A stretch of DNA of 64,000 bases. Source: CAXMST01 sp963700785 (lineage in GTDB: Bacteria > Actinomycetota > Thermoleophilia > Solirubrobacterales > 70-9). Of the stretch, positions 1 to 8,329 are shown one piece after another; the stretch's first letter is position 1; every line of letters begins with the position of its first letter. Location: the NCBI GenBank assembly GCA_963700785.1, contig CAVOYZ010000005.1:62001-126000 (forward strand), read 5' to 3'. The notes beneath the pieces were generated by a model. That model ran no database searches and was not told the DNA's origin. It saw only the letters and a program-made list of their open reading frames with translations. A program made the position numbers and the translations under genes.

Positions 1-806
1 CCCGAGGTGAAGACAGCCCGCGTCGAGTCGTTGCCGGCGACCATCAGCAGGAAGAAGAACATCACCACCTCCTCGTGCGAGAGATGCTCGCCGTCGACCT
101 CGGCCTCGATGATCGCCGTGGTCAGGTCCTCGGTCGGGTTCTTCCCGCGCTGCTCGACCATCTCGTTGACGTAGGGCAGGAACTCCTCAAGCGCCCGCCA
201 GACCTCACCGAGGTCGGGGACCAGGCGCGGATCCTCGAAGGCCGTCGTGCGGTTCGTCCAGTCGACCAGCTTGTCGGCGTCCTCACGCGGTGCGCCGAGC
301 ATCTCGCCGATCACCATCGCGGGTACGTAGACGCCGACGTCCTGGACCAGGTCGAGGCGGCCGTCCGGGTGTCGCTCGAGTGCCCGGTCCCAGACGAGGT
401 TGATGATCTCGCGCATCCGCTCGGTGTGCTCGAGCGCCCGCTTCGGCGTGAATGCCCTTTGGACCAGCGCCTTGAGCCGATCGTGGCGCGGCGGATCCTG
501 GGAGATCAGCATGTTGGCGCTGAGGTCGATCGGATCGGGCTCGCCGGGGGGTGCGAGGTGATCGACGAGGATGATGCTGCGGTCGGAGGAGAAGGTCTCA
601 TGGTCGCGACCGACGGCGCGGATGTCGGCGTATCGGACGACCGACCAGAAGCCGCTCTCGCTGGGGAAGTCGCCCAACTCGCTCCAATGAAGCGGGTCCT
701 CCTCGCGAAGCCGGCTGAAGACCTCGTGCGGGGGGCCGTCACGCCAGAGGTCGAGGTTGCTGACGTCGAGCTCGGCGAGGTCCTGGGTCGGTGCGATGGT
801 GCTCAT
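1..806 (-). CDS. Cytochrome P450, C-terminal part outside the window
   Basis: The minus frame is open from an ATG at 806 to the window edge, giving the first 268 residues of a P450 monooxygenase (about 400 expected). Seen: a C-helix-type segment HDRLKALVQRAFTPKRA near residue 113 and the oxygen-activating I-helix motif AGNDSTR near residue 256, just before the edge. The heme-binding cysteine loop lies outside. It starts 72 bases after potC on the same strand and may be the last gene of the transporter operon. The substrate cannot be told; a soluble class I bacterial enzyme needing ferredoxin is expected from the absence of a membrane anchor. Confidence 0.9.
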   Translation of the reverse strand, partial: MSTIAPTQDLAELDVSNLDLWRDGPPHEVFSRLREEDPLHWSELGDFPSESGFWSVVRYADIRAVGRDHETFSSDRSIILVDHLAPPGEPDPIDLSANMLISQDPPRHDRLKALVQRAFTPKRALEHTERMREIINLVWDRALERHPDGRLDLVQDVGVYVPAMVIGEMLGAPREDADKLVDWTNRTTAFEDPRLVPDLGEVWRALEEFLPYVNEMVEQRGKNPTEDLTTAIIEAEVDGEHLSHEEVVMFFFLLMVAGNDSTRAVFTS

Positions 807-877
807 TGCGCTTCTCCGTTGTCGGGTCCTGTCAGGGTCCCAGAAAAGCGCGCGGGCCGATCACCGGCCCGAGCTGC

Positions 878-1789
878 TCAGGTCGCCTCGCCGGCCGGTG
901 CGGTGCGGTCCGTACCGGCAACCGGGCGCTGCCCGGAGGCGAGAGCGGCGAGGCCGGTATCGACATCGTCGGGCCGGATCGCCGCCAGCTTCTCCGCCCG
1001 GTGCTGCTGCCAGACGGTGAAGCCCATTGCGATCGCTGTGACGACGAACAGCAGCGTCGCCAGCACGTTGACCTCTACCGGGATCCCCCGCTGTGAGGCG
1101 CCGAAGATGAACAGCGGGAACGTGACCGTCGTTCCCGAGTTGAAGTTCGAGATCACGAAGTCGTCGAGCGAGAGGGCGAAGGCGAGCAGCGCGGCGGCGA
1201 CCAGCCCCGGGGCTAGCAGCGGCAGGGTGATCGTGCGGAAGGTGGTGAGCGGGGTGGCTCCGAGGTCGCGCGAGGCCTCCTCGAGCGATCTGTCGAAGCC
1301 GATCAACCGCGAGCGGACGACGACGACCACGAAGCTGATCGAGAACATGATGTGCGCGATCCACAGCGTGCTGAAGCCGCGGCTGACGTCGATGAAGACG
1401 AACATCGAGAGCAGCGCGGCGCCGAGCACGACCTCGGGCGTCGCCATCGGGATAACGATCAGCAGGTTCGCGAGCCGCCTGCCGGCGAACTGGTAGCGGA
1501 CCAGGCCCAGCGCAAGGAGCGTGCCGAGCGCGGTCGCGACCAGGGTCGAGAGCGCGGCGAGTTGCAGGCTCAGCACCAGTGCGTCGGTCAGCTCGGGGAT
1601 GCCGAAGGCGTTCTCCCAGTGAGAGAGGGTGAAGCCCTCCCAGGTGAAGTTGAACTTGCCCTTCGGATCGTTGAAGGAGAACACCGCGATCACCAGGATC
1701 GGGATCAGCATGTAGGCGACGGCGAGGATGCCGACGCCCATCACGGCGTGCTCGCGGATCCAGCGCCAGGCGCGCTTGACCGGGCTCAT
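878..1789 (-). CDS. potC: Polyamine-type ABC transporter permease (PotC-like)
   Basis: A 303-residue inner-membrane permease of the spermidine/putrescine family with about six hydrophobic segments. The EAA loop that docks on the ATPase is visible at residues 169-190 (SLEEASRDLGATP, followed by TITLPLLAPG). The ATG at 1789 lies inside the 3' end of potB (ATGA overlap), so the two permeases are translationally coupled. Together with PotB it forms the channel for the substrate delivered by the PotD-like lipoprotein. Substrate could be putrescine, spermidine or another amine; the divergent aminotransferase supports an amine. The last 40 residues form a polar tail. Confidence 0.93.
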   Translation of the reverse strand: MSPVKRAWRWIREHAVMGVGILAVAYMLIPILVIAVFSFNDPKGKFNFTWEGFTLSHWENAFGIPELTDALVLSLQLAALSTLVATALGTLLALGLVRYQFAGRRLANLLIVIPMATPEVVLGAALLSMFVFIDVSRGFSTLWIAHIMFSISFVVVVVRSRLIGFDRSLEEASRDLGATPLTTFRTITLPLLAPGLVAAALLAFALSLDDFVISNFNSGTTVTFPLFIFGASQRGIPVEVNVLATLLFVVTAIAMGFTVWQQHRAEKLAAIRPDDVDTGLAALASGQRPVAGTDRTAPAGEAT

Positions 1790-2646
1790 GGGGTCGTCTC
1801 CTCACCCATCAGTGACTCAGAGCCGGCGAAGCGGATGTAGATCATCACGATCGCCAGGATCACAGCCATCACGACGAACGACAGGGCTGCGGCCGTCGGA
1901 TAGTTCTGCGTTCGCAGGTACTGATCCTGGATCACATTGCCGATCATCGCCTGATTCGGTCCGCCGAGGAAGGTTGCGTTGACGTAGTCGCCGAACGCGG
2001 GAATGAAGGTGAGCAGGGTGCCGGCGACGATTCCCGGCGCCGAGAGCGGCAGCGTCACCCGGAGGAAGGCCTGCCGGGAGCTCGAGTAGAGGTCCTTGGC
2101 AGCCTCGATGAACCCCTCGTCGAGTTGCTCGAGGCTCGCGTAGATCGGCAGGACCATGAACGGCAGGAAGTTGTAGGTGATGCCCATGATCACCGAGGAG
2201 TCGGTCTCGAGCAGCCGGCCGTCATCGGAGATGATCCCGACCGTGCGGAAGAAGTCGGCGATCTGGCCCTGGTCGGTGAGGATCGTCTGCCAGGCGAGCG
2301 TCCGGATCAGATAGGTCGTGAAGAACGGGGCGACCACGGCGAACAGCATCAGGTTCTTCCAGCGCCCAGCCTTGAAGGCGATCGCGTAGGCGAGCGGGTA
2401 GGCGATCAGAAGGCAGAGCAGCGTCGCGATGATCGAGAACCTGAACGAACGCAAGAACTGCGTGTCGAAGGTGCTGACCGAGTCGCTGAAGTTGGCCCAC
2501 TGCCAGGTCAGCGAGAAGCCCGTGTCGATCGATCCCTCCTCGAGCGCGACGATCGCCATGAACGCCATCGGCACCGCGAAGAAGACAAGGAGCCAGAACA
2601 GCCCCGGGCTCATCAGGGCGTACGGAGTGAAGCGGCGGCCCTTCAT
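1786..2646 (-). CDS. potB: Polyamine-type ABC transporter permease (PotB-like)
   Basis: A 286-residue membrane permease. It starts with a short basic N-terminus followed by a membrane span (residues 12-33), then a periplasmic stretch and further spans. The EAA-type loop at residues 178-200 reads EAAKDLYSSS, where the usual glycine is replaced. It sits 64 bases downstream of the binding-protein gene and overlaps potC by four bases. Family knowledge: PotB and PotC form a heterodimeric channel. Confidence 0.93.
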   Translation of the reverse strand: MKGRRFTPYALMSPGLFWLLVFFAVPMAFMAIVALEEGSIDTGFSLTWQWANFSDSVSTFDTQFLRSFRFSIIATLLCLLIAYPLAYAIAFKAGRWKNLMLFAVVAPFFTTYLIRTLAWQTILTDQGQIADFFRTVGIISDDGRLLETDSSVIMGITYNFLPFMVLPIYASLEQLDEGFIEAAKDLYSSSRQAFLRVTLPLSAPGIVAGTLLTFIPAFGDYVNATFLGGPNQAMIGNVIQDQYLRTQNYPTAAALSFVVMAVILAIVMIYIRFAGSESLMGEETTP

Positions 2647-2710
2647 CGGGTCCTGCGTCCGATCATCGATGGCCGCCGCTTCAACTCAGTTCTCTCCCGT
2701 TCCCGGCTGA

Positions 2711-3865
2711 TCAGCCGCCGCTGATCAGCTGCTGCCAGCGATCCTCGACCTCCTGCTCGCCGTCGGCGGGCGGGTCCCCCTGGGTCGAGCAGTTGGCCGT
2801 GTACTCGTTGGTCGGGAAGATCAACTCGCTCTCGGCGAGCTCAGGATCATCCTGCTGGAAGATCTCCTGAACGCCCTTCACCGGGGTGATGTAGTTGTTG
2901 TAGGCCGCGATCTGCGCCTGGTTCGCCGGGTCGTAGACGTAGTCCATGAACGCGTAGGCCGCGTCCGGGTTCGGCGCGCCGACCGGGATCACCATGTTGT
3001 CCGACCAGAGGATGCAGCCCTCGTCCGGCATCACGAAGTTGATGTCGGAGTTGTCGGCCTGCAGCTGGATCGCGTCGCCGGACCAGCCGATCGTCACAAC
3101 CGCGTCGCCGCGGGCCAGGTCGTCCGTGTAGTCGTTGCCGGTCAGCTTGCGGATCTGCCCGGACTTGACCGCCTCGTCGAGCCGGTCGATCGCGTCGATC
3201 CAGTCCTGGGTGGTCGCCTCCTGAGGATCGACGCCGTCGGCCTTCATGATCAGCGGCACCGTGTCGCGAAGCTCGGTCAGGACGGTCACCTTGCCCTTGT
3301 ACTTGGGATCGAAGATGTCGTTGATCGAGGTCACGTCCGGCGCCTCCTTGGTGTTCACCACCAGGCCGGTCATGCCGCTCTGCCACGGCACCGTGTAGGA
3401 GCGGTCGGGGTCGATCGACGGGCTCTTCAGCGAGTCGATCATGTTCGAGTTGACCTCACCGATCGCGTCCTTGTCGAGGTTCTGCAGGTAGCCGAGGTCG
3501 TACATCTTCTTCGCCATCCAGTCGGTGACGACGATGATCGAGCGGTCTGCGGAGCTGCCGCTCTGCAGGTCCGGACGCAGCTTCGCGAAAATCTCGTTGT
3601 TGTCGTTGACGTCCTCGATGTAGTCGACCTTGACGCCGGACTCATCCTCGAACTCGGGAATCGTCTTGCGGTCGATGTAGAACGGCCACTGCGAGATCAC
3701 GAGATCGCCGCCGACCGTGCCGGTCGCCTCCGCGGTGGTCACCTCGCCCTCGTTGCCGCCGCCGCCGAGGTCGCTGCCGCACGCCGCCAGTGCGAGCGAT
3801 GCGGCCAGCGCTGCGACGGCGATTGCGAGCCCCTTGGTTCGTGTCCTGCCCCTAGCCGTGTTCAT
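2711..3865 (-). CDS. potD: Spermidine/putrescine-type substrate-binding lipoprotein
   Basis: A 384-residue extracellular solute-binding protein. Residues 1-28 are a lipoprotein signal peptide with basic start and lipobox LALAAC, placing the lipidated cysteine at 29. The mature part follows the PotD fold: GGDLVISQWPFYID early, then DYIEDVNDNNEIFAKL, and a conserved membrane-proximal end PDAAYAFMDYVYDP. The gene overlaps potA by four bases (ATGA), so ATPase and binding protein are coupled. It captures the amine and presents it to PotBC. Ligand identity is inferred from family and context only. Confidence 0.93.
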   Translation of the reverse strand: MNTARGRTRTKGLAIAVAALAASLALAACGSDLGGGGNEGEVTTAEATGTVGGDLVISQWPFYIDRKTIPEFEDESGVKVDYIEDVNDNNEIFAKLRPDLQSGSSADRSIIVVTDWMAKKMYDLGYLQNLDKDAIGEVNSNMIDSLKSPSIDPDRSYTVPWQSGMTGLVVNTKEAPDVTSINDIFDPKYKGKVTVLTELRDTVPLIMKADGVDPQEATTQDWIDAIDRLDEAVKSGQIRKLTGNDYTDDLARGDAVVTIGWSGDAIQLQADNSDINFVMPDEGCILWSDNMVIPVGAPNPDAAYAFMDYVYDPANQAQIAAYNNYITPVKGVQEIFQQDDPELAESELIFPTNEYTANCSTQGDPPADGEQEVEDRWQQLISGG

Positions 3866-4980
3866 TCTGATGTCGCCTCCTCGGCGTGTTGCTGGTTCTC
3901 AACCTGTGTCTGTGCGAGCGACTCGCGCACGAGGTGCACCGCGTCCGGCATCCACGAGAGGCGCACCTTCGCGCCTCCGCCTGGGAGCCGCTGGCGCTCG
4001 GACTCGTCGGCGTTCGGCACGAGCACCGTCATCGGCACGTCGCCGGGGAGCATCACGACGATCTGGGTCGAGGTGCCGAGATAGACCGAGCTGGCGATGA
4101 TCCCCTCGACGCTCGACCCCGGCGGCGCGGGCTCCGAGGCGCCGCTGATCTGCAGCTTCTCGGGCCGGACGACCACGTGGCAGTGGTCGCCGGCGGCGAA
4201 CCCGTCGGCTGGGGCGTCGACCTCGACCCCGGCGTCGAGCTTCACCGTGCAGCGCGATCCGCTTGCCGCCGCGACCGTCCCCGGCATCAGGTTCGAGACG
4301 CCGATGAAGCCGGCGACGAAGGTCGTTGCCGGCCGCTCATAGACCTGCTCGGGGTCAGCCACCTGCTCGATGATGCCCTCGTTCATGACCGCGATCCGGT
4401 CGGACATCGTCAGCGCTTCCTCCTGGTCGTGCGTGACGTAGACGAAGGTGATGCCGACCTCGCGCTGGATCCGCTTCAGCTCGATCTGGAGTCCCTTGCG
4501 CAGCTTCAGGTCGAGCGCCCCCAGCGGCTCGTCGAGCAGCAGCACCTTGGGCAGGTTGACGACGGCACGGGCGAGGGCGACGCGCTGCTGCTGGCCGCCG
4601 GAGAGCTGGTTCGGCTTGCGGTTCGCCTCGCCCCAGAGGCCGACGCGCTCGAGCTCGGCCTGCACCCGCTTCTCGGTCTCGGCCTTGTCGACCCTCTTGC
4701 GCCGCAGCCCGTAGCCGACGTTGTCCTTGACCGAGAGATGCGGGAACAGGGCGTAGCTCTGAAAGACCGTGTTGGTGGGGCGCTTGTGCGGCGGCAGGCC
4801 GGCGACGTCCTCGCCCTCGATCTGGATCCGGCCCTCGTTCGGCTCCTCGAAGCCGGCGATCATTCGCAGGGTGGTCGTCTTGCCGCAGCCGCTGGGCCCA
4901 AGCATCGTGAAGAACTCGCCCTGGGCGATGTCGAGGTCGATGTCGTTGACGGCGGTGAAATCGCCGAACCTCTTGACCAC
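3862..4980 (-). CDS. potA: Polyamine-type ABC transporter ATPase (PotA-like), start unresolved
   Basis: ABC ATPase with Walker A GPSGCGKTTT (residues 28-37 from the GTG at 4980), signature LSGGQQQRVALARA, Walker B VLLLDEPLGALD, switch histidine in THDQEEAL and a C-terminal TOBE region. The GTG start used here cuts off the first beta strand (VSLRSV lies just upstream in frame). The frame stays open back to about 5138 but has no ATG, GTG or TTG there; a strong GGAGGAG stands right before an in-frame ATC at 5067 (ITDHEPTT), and a TTG at 5081 is one base out of frame. The true N-terminus is therefore about 29-34 residues longer, through a rare start or a one-base sequence error. Confidence 0.9.
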   Translation of the reverse strand: MVKRFGDFTAVNDIDLDIAQGEFFTMLGPSGCGKTTTLRMIAGFEEPNEGRIQIEGEDVAGLPPHKRPTNTVFQSYALFPHLSVKDNVGYGLRRKRVDKAETEKRVQAELERVGLWGEANRKPNQLSGGQQQRVALARAVVNLPKVLLLDEPLGALDLKLRKGLQIELKRIQREVGITFVYVTHDQEEALTMSDRIAVMNEGIIEQVADPEQVYERPATTFVAGFIGVSNLMPGTVAAASGSRCTVKLDAGVEVDAPADGFAAGDHCHVVVRPEKLQISGASEPAPPGSSVEGIIASSVYLGTSTQIVVMLPGDVPMTVLVPNADESERQRLPGGGAKVRLSWMPDAVHLVRESLAQTQVENQQHAEEATSE

Positions 4981-5189
4981 CGACCGGAGCGAGACGCTCG
5001 GCAGCCCCGTTCCGTTCGTGTCGTCCGTGCCGGCAGCGGTCGCAGTTGTCGGCTCGTGGTCCGTGATCTCTCCTCCGTCAATCTCCGTCGATCCCGGTCC
5101 CGTGGGACCGGGTGGCGTCCTGGTAGGCGGAACTATGTCCTATCCGGCGGACTTTGCAATCCCCGGATGCCCCAAAGTATCAGTCCGCC

Positions 5190-5208
5190 CTTGTACTAGT
5201 CGTACAAG
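5190..5208. promoter_or_regulatory. Perfect inverted repeat in the pot/aminotransferase divergent region
   Basis: Arms CTTGTAC and GTACAAG flank the five-base spacer TAGTC. It lies between potA (leftward) and the aminotransferase (start 5322), the place where a shared operator would be expected. The only regulator encoded beside it is PucR at 6733. Assignment to PucR is inference. Confidence 0.55.
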
Positions 5209-5241
5209 AGAGTAATGTCGGCTTGAACGAATCTCCGGTTG

Positions 5242-5279
5242 TGCCCCCCAGGGGCAGGGTCTACGGTTGTGCAAACCGT
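5242..5279. promoter_or_regulatory. Two further inverted repeats upstream of the aminotransferase
   Basis: TGCCCC/GGGGCA with a three-base spacer (5242-5256) and ACGGTT/AACCGT with a five-base spacer (5263-5279). Both are perfect. They sit 43-80 bases before the aminotransferase start, in line with binding sites or mRNA leader structures. A GAGGAAAGGGAT ribosome site follows at 5306-5317. Confidence 0.4.
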
Positions 5280-5321
5280 CGACCGACCAAAATCCAGGAA
5301 CTTTGAGGAAAGGGATACTCG

Positions 5322-6716
5322 ATGGCGACAGCAACCGTCAAGCCCGCTACCGGCCAGCAGAGCGCGCACCAGGAGATGGGCCGCCGGCACCTGTGGATGC
5401 ACTTCTCCCGCATGGGCTCGTACGACGAGAGTCACGAGATCCCGATCATCTCTCGCGGCGAGGGACCGTACGTCTACGACGAGCACGGGCAGCGCTACCT
5501 CGATGCGCTCAGCGCCCTGTTCTGCTGCAACGCCGGCCACGGTCGCGCCGAGTACGGCGAGGTCGCCGCGGCCCAGATCCGCGAGCTCGACTTCTACACG
5601 AACTGGAGCTACGCTCATCCGCGCGCGATCGAGCTGGCGGCGAAGATCGCCGAGCTCGCGCCCGGGGACCTGAACCGGGTGTTCTTCGTCAACTCCGGGT
5701 CCGAGGCGGTCGAGTCGGCGATCAAGATCGCCCGCAACTGGCACCGGGCCCACGGCCGCGGGCAGCGGGTCAAGGTGATCGCCCGCGAGGTCGCCTACCA
5801 CGGGACCACGATGGGCGCCCTCGCCGCCACCGGCCTGACCGACCTCAAGGTGCCGTTCGAGCCGGAGATGCCGGGCGGCGTGCACGCCCCGAACACCCTC
5901 GACTACCACTGGCCTGAGGGTCGCGATCCGCTCTGGGCGGCGGAGAAGATCCGCGAGCGGATCGAGTTCGAGGGCCCCGACACGGTCGCCGCGGTGATCC
6001 TCGAGCCGCTCCAGAATGCCGGTGGCTGCATCCCGCCGCAGGAGGGCTACTTCCAGCGCGTGCGCGAGATCTGCGACGAGCACGGCATCCTTTTGATCAG
6101 CGACGAGGTGATCTGCTCCTGGGGCCGGCTCGGTCACTTCTTCGGCTGCGAGCGCTACGGCTACCAGCCGGACATGATCACGACCGCGAAGGCGCTGACC
6201 GGCGCCTACGTCCCGATGGGCGCCTGCATCGTCAGCGACGAGGTCTTCGAGCCGTTCGGCTCGGGCCACGCGAGCTTCGTCCACGGCTCGACCTTCGGTG
6301 GCCATCCGGTCGCCGCGGCCGTCGCGCTCCGCAACATCGAGGTCTTCGAGGACGAGGACCTCTGCGGCCACGTGCGCGCAAAGGAGGGCGAGTTCCGCGG
6401 CATGCTCGAGGACCTGCGCGACATCCCGATCGTCGGCGACGTTCGCGGTGCCGGCTTCTTCCACGCGCTCGAGCTGGTCAAGGACCGCGACACCAAGGAG
6501 TCGTTCGACGACGAGGAGTCTGAGTGGCTGCTCCGCGACTTCCTCTCCGGCGAGCTCTACAAGAACGGCCTGATCTGTCGGGCCGACGACCGTGGTGACC
6601 CCGTGATCCAGCTCGCGCCACCGCTCGTCAGTGACACCGAGCAGTTCGAGGAGATCGTCGGCGTCCTGCGACCGGTCCTCGAGGAGGCCAGCCAGATCAT
6701 CGAAGGCCGTAGCTGA
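5322..6716 (+). CDS. Class III PLP aminotransferase (omega-amine or beta-alanine:pyruvate type)
   Basis: A 464-residue aminotransferase of the omega-amino-acid/diamine group. The PLP lysine is K290 in TTAKALTGAY; the cofactor-contacting aspartate is D261 in LLISDEVICSW. The N-terminal YVYDEHGQRYLDALSALFCC and the SGSEAVESAIKIAR phosphate-binding loop are typical. It is divergent from potABCD and followed 16 bases later by pucR and then alanine dehydrogenase, so it probably transfers the amino group of an imported amine or amino acid to pyruvate, making alanine. Exact substrate unknown (putrescine, GABA, beta-alanine and others are possible). The ATG at 5322 has a good ribosome site. Confidence 0.92.
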   Translation: MATATVKPATGQQSAHQEMGRRHLWMHFSRMGSYDESHEIPIISRGEGPYVYDEHGQRYLDALSALFCCNAGHGRAEYGEVAAAQIRELDFYTNWSYAHPRAIELAAKIAELAPGDLNRVFFVNSGSEAVESAIKIARNWHRAHGRGQRVKVIAREVAYHGTTMGALAATGLTDLKVPFEPEMPGGVHAPNTLDYHWPEGRDPLWAAEKIRERIEFEGPDTVAAVILEPLQNAGGCIPPQEGYFQRVREICDEHGILLISDEVICSWGRLGHFFGCERYGYQPDMITTAKALTGAYVPMGACIVSDEVFEPFGSGHASFVHGSTFGGHPVAAAVALRNIEVFEDEDLCGHVRAKEGEFRGMLEDLRDIPIVGDVRGAGFFHALELVKDRDTKESFDDEESEWLLRDFLSGELYKNGLICRADDRGDPVIQLAPPLVSDTEQFEEIVGVLRPVLEEASQIIEGRS

Positions 6717-6732
6717 TCGTTCGGGAGGCAGG

Positions 6733-8295
6733 GTGCTCACTGTCCAGAGCCTCCTCGACGATCTCGGCCTCGAGCCGGCATTCGACTTCGGCGCAGCGTC
6801 GAGCCCGATCCGCTGGGTGCACATCTCGGAGCTCGACGACCCGACCCCGTTCCTCTCGGGCGGCGAGCTGCTCCTGACCACCGGGATCAACCTCGCGACC
6901 GCCGCCAAGCAGCGCCGGTTCGCGAAGCTCTTGGCCGGGAACGACCTGGCCGCGCTCGGCTTCGGCACCGGGTTCGACCACAAGGGCCTGCCCGCAGCGC
7001 TGCGCAGCGAGTGCGAGAACCGCGGCCTGCCGCTGTTCGAGGTTCCCTACGAGACGCCGTTCATCGCGATCACCGAGCGGGCCTTCACGAGGCTCGTCAA
7101 CGAGCAGTTCGACGTCCTCGAGCGCGGCATCGAGGTGCACGCCAAGCTCGAGGGCCTGGTGCTCGCCGAGCGGGGACTGGGCGAGGTGATGCGGGCGATA
7201 GCCGACGCCGTCAACGGCGCCGCCCTGCTGCTCGATGCCGCCGGTGAGGAGCTCGGCCGCCACCCACAGGAGCGCGGCCTTTCGGCGCAGGCGGTCGCCT
7301 CGATCCGGAGCGAGGTTGCCGCCCGGTCGGCGAGCTCGCGCGAGGCACTGTTCGTCCCCGAGAGCGGCCCGCTGGCCGGGCGCGCGGTCGCCGTTCCGGT
7401 TCCGGTCGGCGGCGGCGGCCCCCGTGGCCACTGGCTGGTTGCGGCCCGGCGCGAGGGCCGGATCGGAGACCTCGAGCGACTGCTCGCCAGGCAGGCGGCG
7501 ATGGTGATCGCGCTCGAGTTGATGCGCGAGCGCGTGGTCCGCAACACGGAGCGGCGGCTCGCCGGCGACGTGCTCGCCGAGGCGATCGGCGGGAACCTGA
7601 GGCCGGAGGAGCTGCGGGGGCGGCTCGCCCCCTTCGGGATCTCCGGGCCGGTCTCGGTGCTGCTGTTCGAGCTCGACTCCCGGCCCGGCGATTCCGAGTC
7701 CCTTTCAGCGGGCCTCGGCGAGGGCGGCTTCGCCTCCCTGGTGGCGGTCAACAACGCCGCCGGCCGGCCGCTGCTCTGCGCGGTCTTCGAGCCCGGCGAT
7801 GCCGATCCGCTTGAGATCGCCAGGGGCGCGCTGGCCGATCTCGCCACCGACGGCCGGCAGGTCCGGGCGGCGGTCAGCAGGGCGACGCCGCTCGACTCGC
7901 TGCGCCGCGGCTTCCACGAGGCCCGCTGCGCCCTGGAGGCGACCGCGATGGCGAACGGGAGCGCGCCCGACGTCGCCTCGCACGAGGATCTCGGGGCCTT
8001 CACGCTGCTGCTCTCGATCCAGGACGACGAGGCGCTGCGGACCTACGCCGACAACCTGCTCTCCCCGATCGAGGACGGCGAGGGCGAGTACGGGCCGGAG
8101 TTGCTCCGCTCGCTGGAGGCGTTCATCGAGCGCAACGGCCAGTGGGAGCGCGCTGCGCGCGATCTCTACTGCCACCGGCATACTCTGCGCTACCGCATCC
8201 GCCGCATCGAGGAGTTGACAGGGCGCGACCTCGGGCAGGCCCAGGATCGGATCGAGCTGTGGCTGGCGCTGCGGGCTCGGGAGCTGGTCCGATGA
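6733..8295 (+). CDS. PucR family transcriptional regulator
   Basis: A 520-residue regulator starting at a GTG preceded by GGGAGGC. The N-terminal PucR domain holds the family pattern DPTPFLSGGELLLTTG (about residues 34-53). A GGDEF-like middle region follows, and the C-terminal helix-turn-helix reads ERAARDLYCHRHTLRYRIRR (about 475-495), the CdaR/PucR signature. Members activate purine, amino-acid or polyamine catabolism in response to the substrate. Placed between the aminotransferase and alanine dehydrogenase, it is the likely controller of this cluster and of the inverted repeats at 5190-5279 (inference). The frame is open further upstream, but that part overlaps the aminotransferase. Confidence 0.9.
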   Translation: MLTVQSLLDDLGLEPAFDFGAASSPIRWVHISELDDPTPFLSGGELLLTTGINLATAAKQRRFAKLLAGNDLAALGFGTGFDHKGLPAALRSECENRGLPLFEVPYETPFIAITERAFTRLVNEQFDVLERGIEVHAKLEGLVLAERGLGEVMRAIADAVNGAALLLDAAGEELGRHPQERGLSAQAVASIRSEVAARSASSREALFVPESGPLAGRAVAVPVPVGGGGPRGHWLVAARREGRIGDLERLLARQAAMVIALELMRERVVRNTERRLAGDVLAEAIGGNLRPEELRGRLAPFGISGPVSVLLFELDSRPGDSESLSAGLGEGGFASLVAVNNAAGRPLLCAVFEPGDADPLEIARGALADLATDGRQVRAAVSRATPLDSLRRGFHEARCALEATAMANGSAPDVASHEDLGAFTLLLSIQDDEALRTYADNLLSPIEDGEGEYGPELLRSLEAFIERNGQWERAARDLYCHRHTLRYRIRRIEELTGRDLGQAQDRIELWLALRARELVR

Positions 8296-8329
8296 TCACC
8301 GTGAAAACGAGCGAGGAGGAGTCAAAGGC

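Noticed and set aside
5196..6983. 595-residue minus-strand frame opposite the aminotransferase
   Set aside because: Antisense shadow; the plus strand codes a complete PLP enzyme with all active-site residues.
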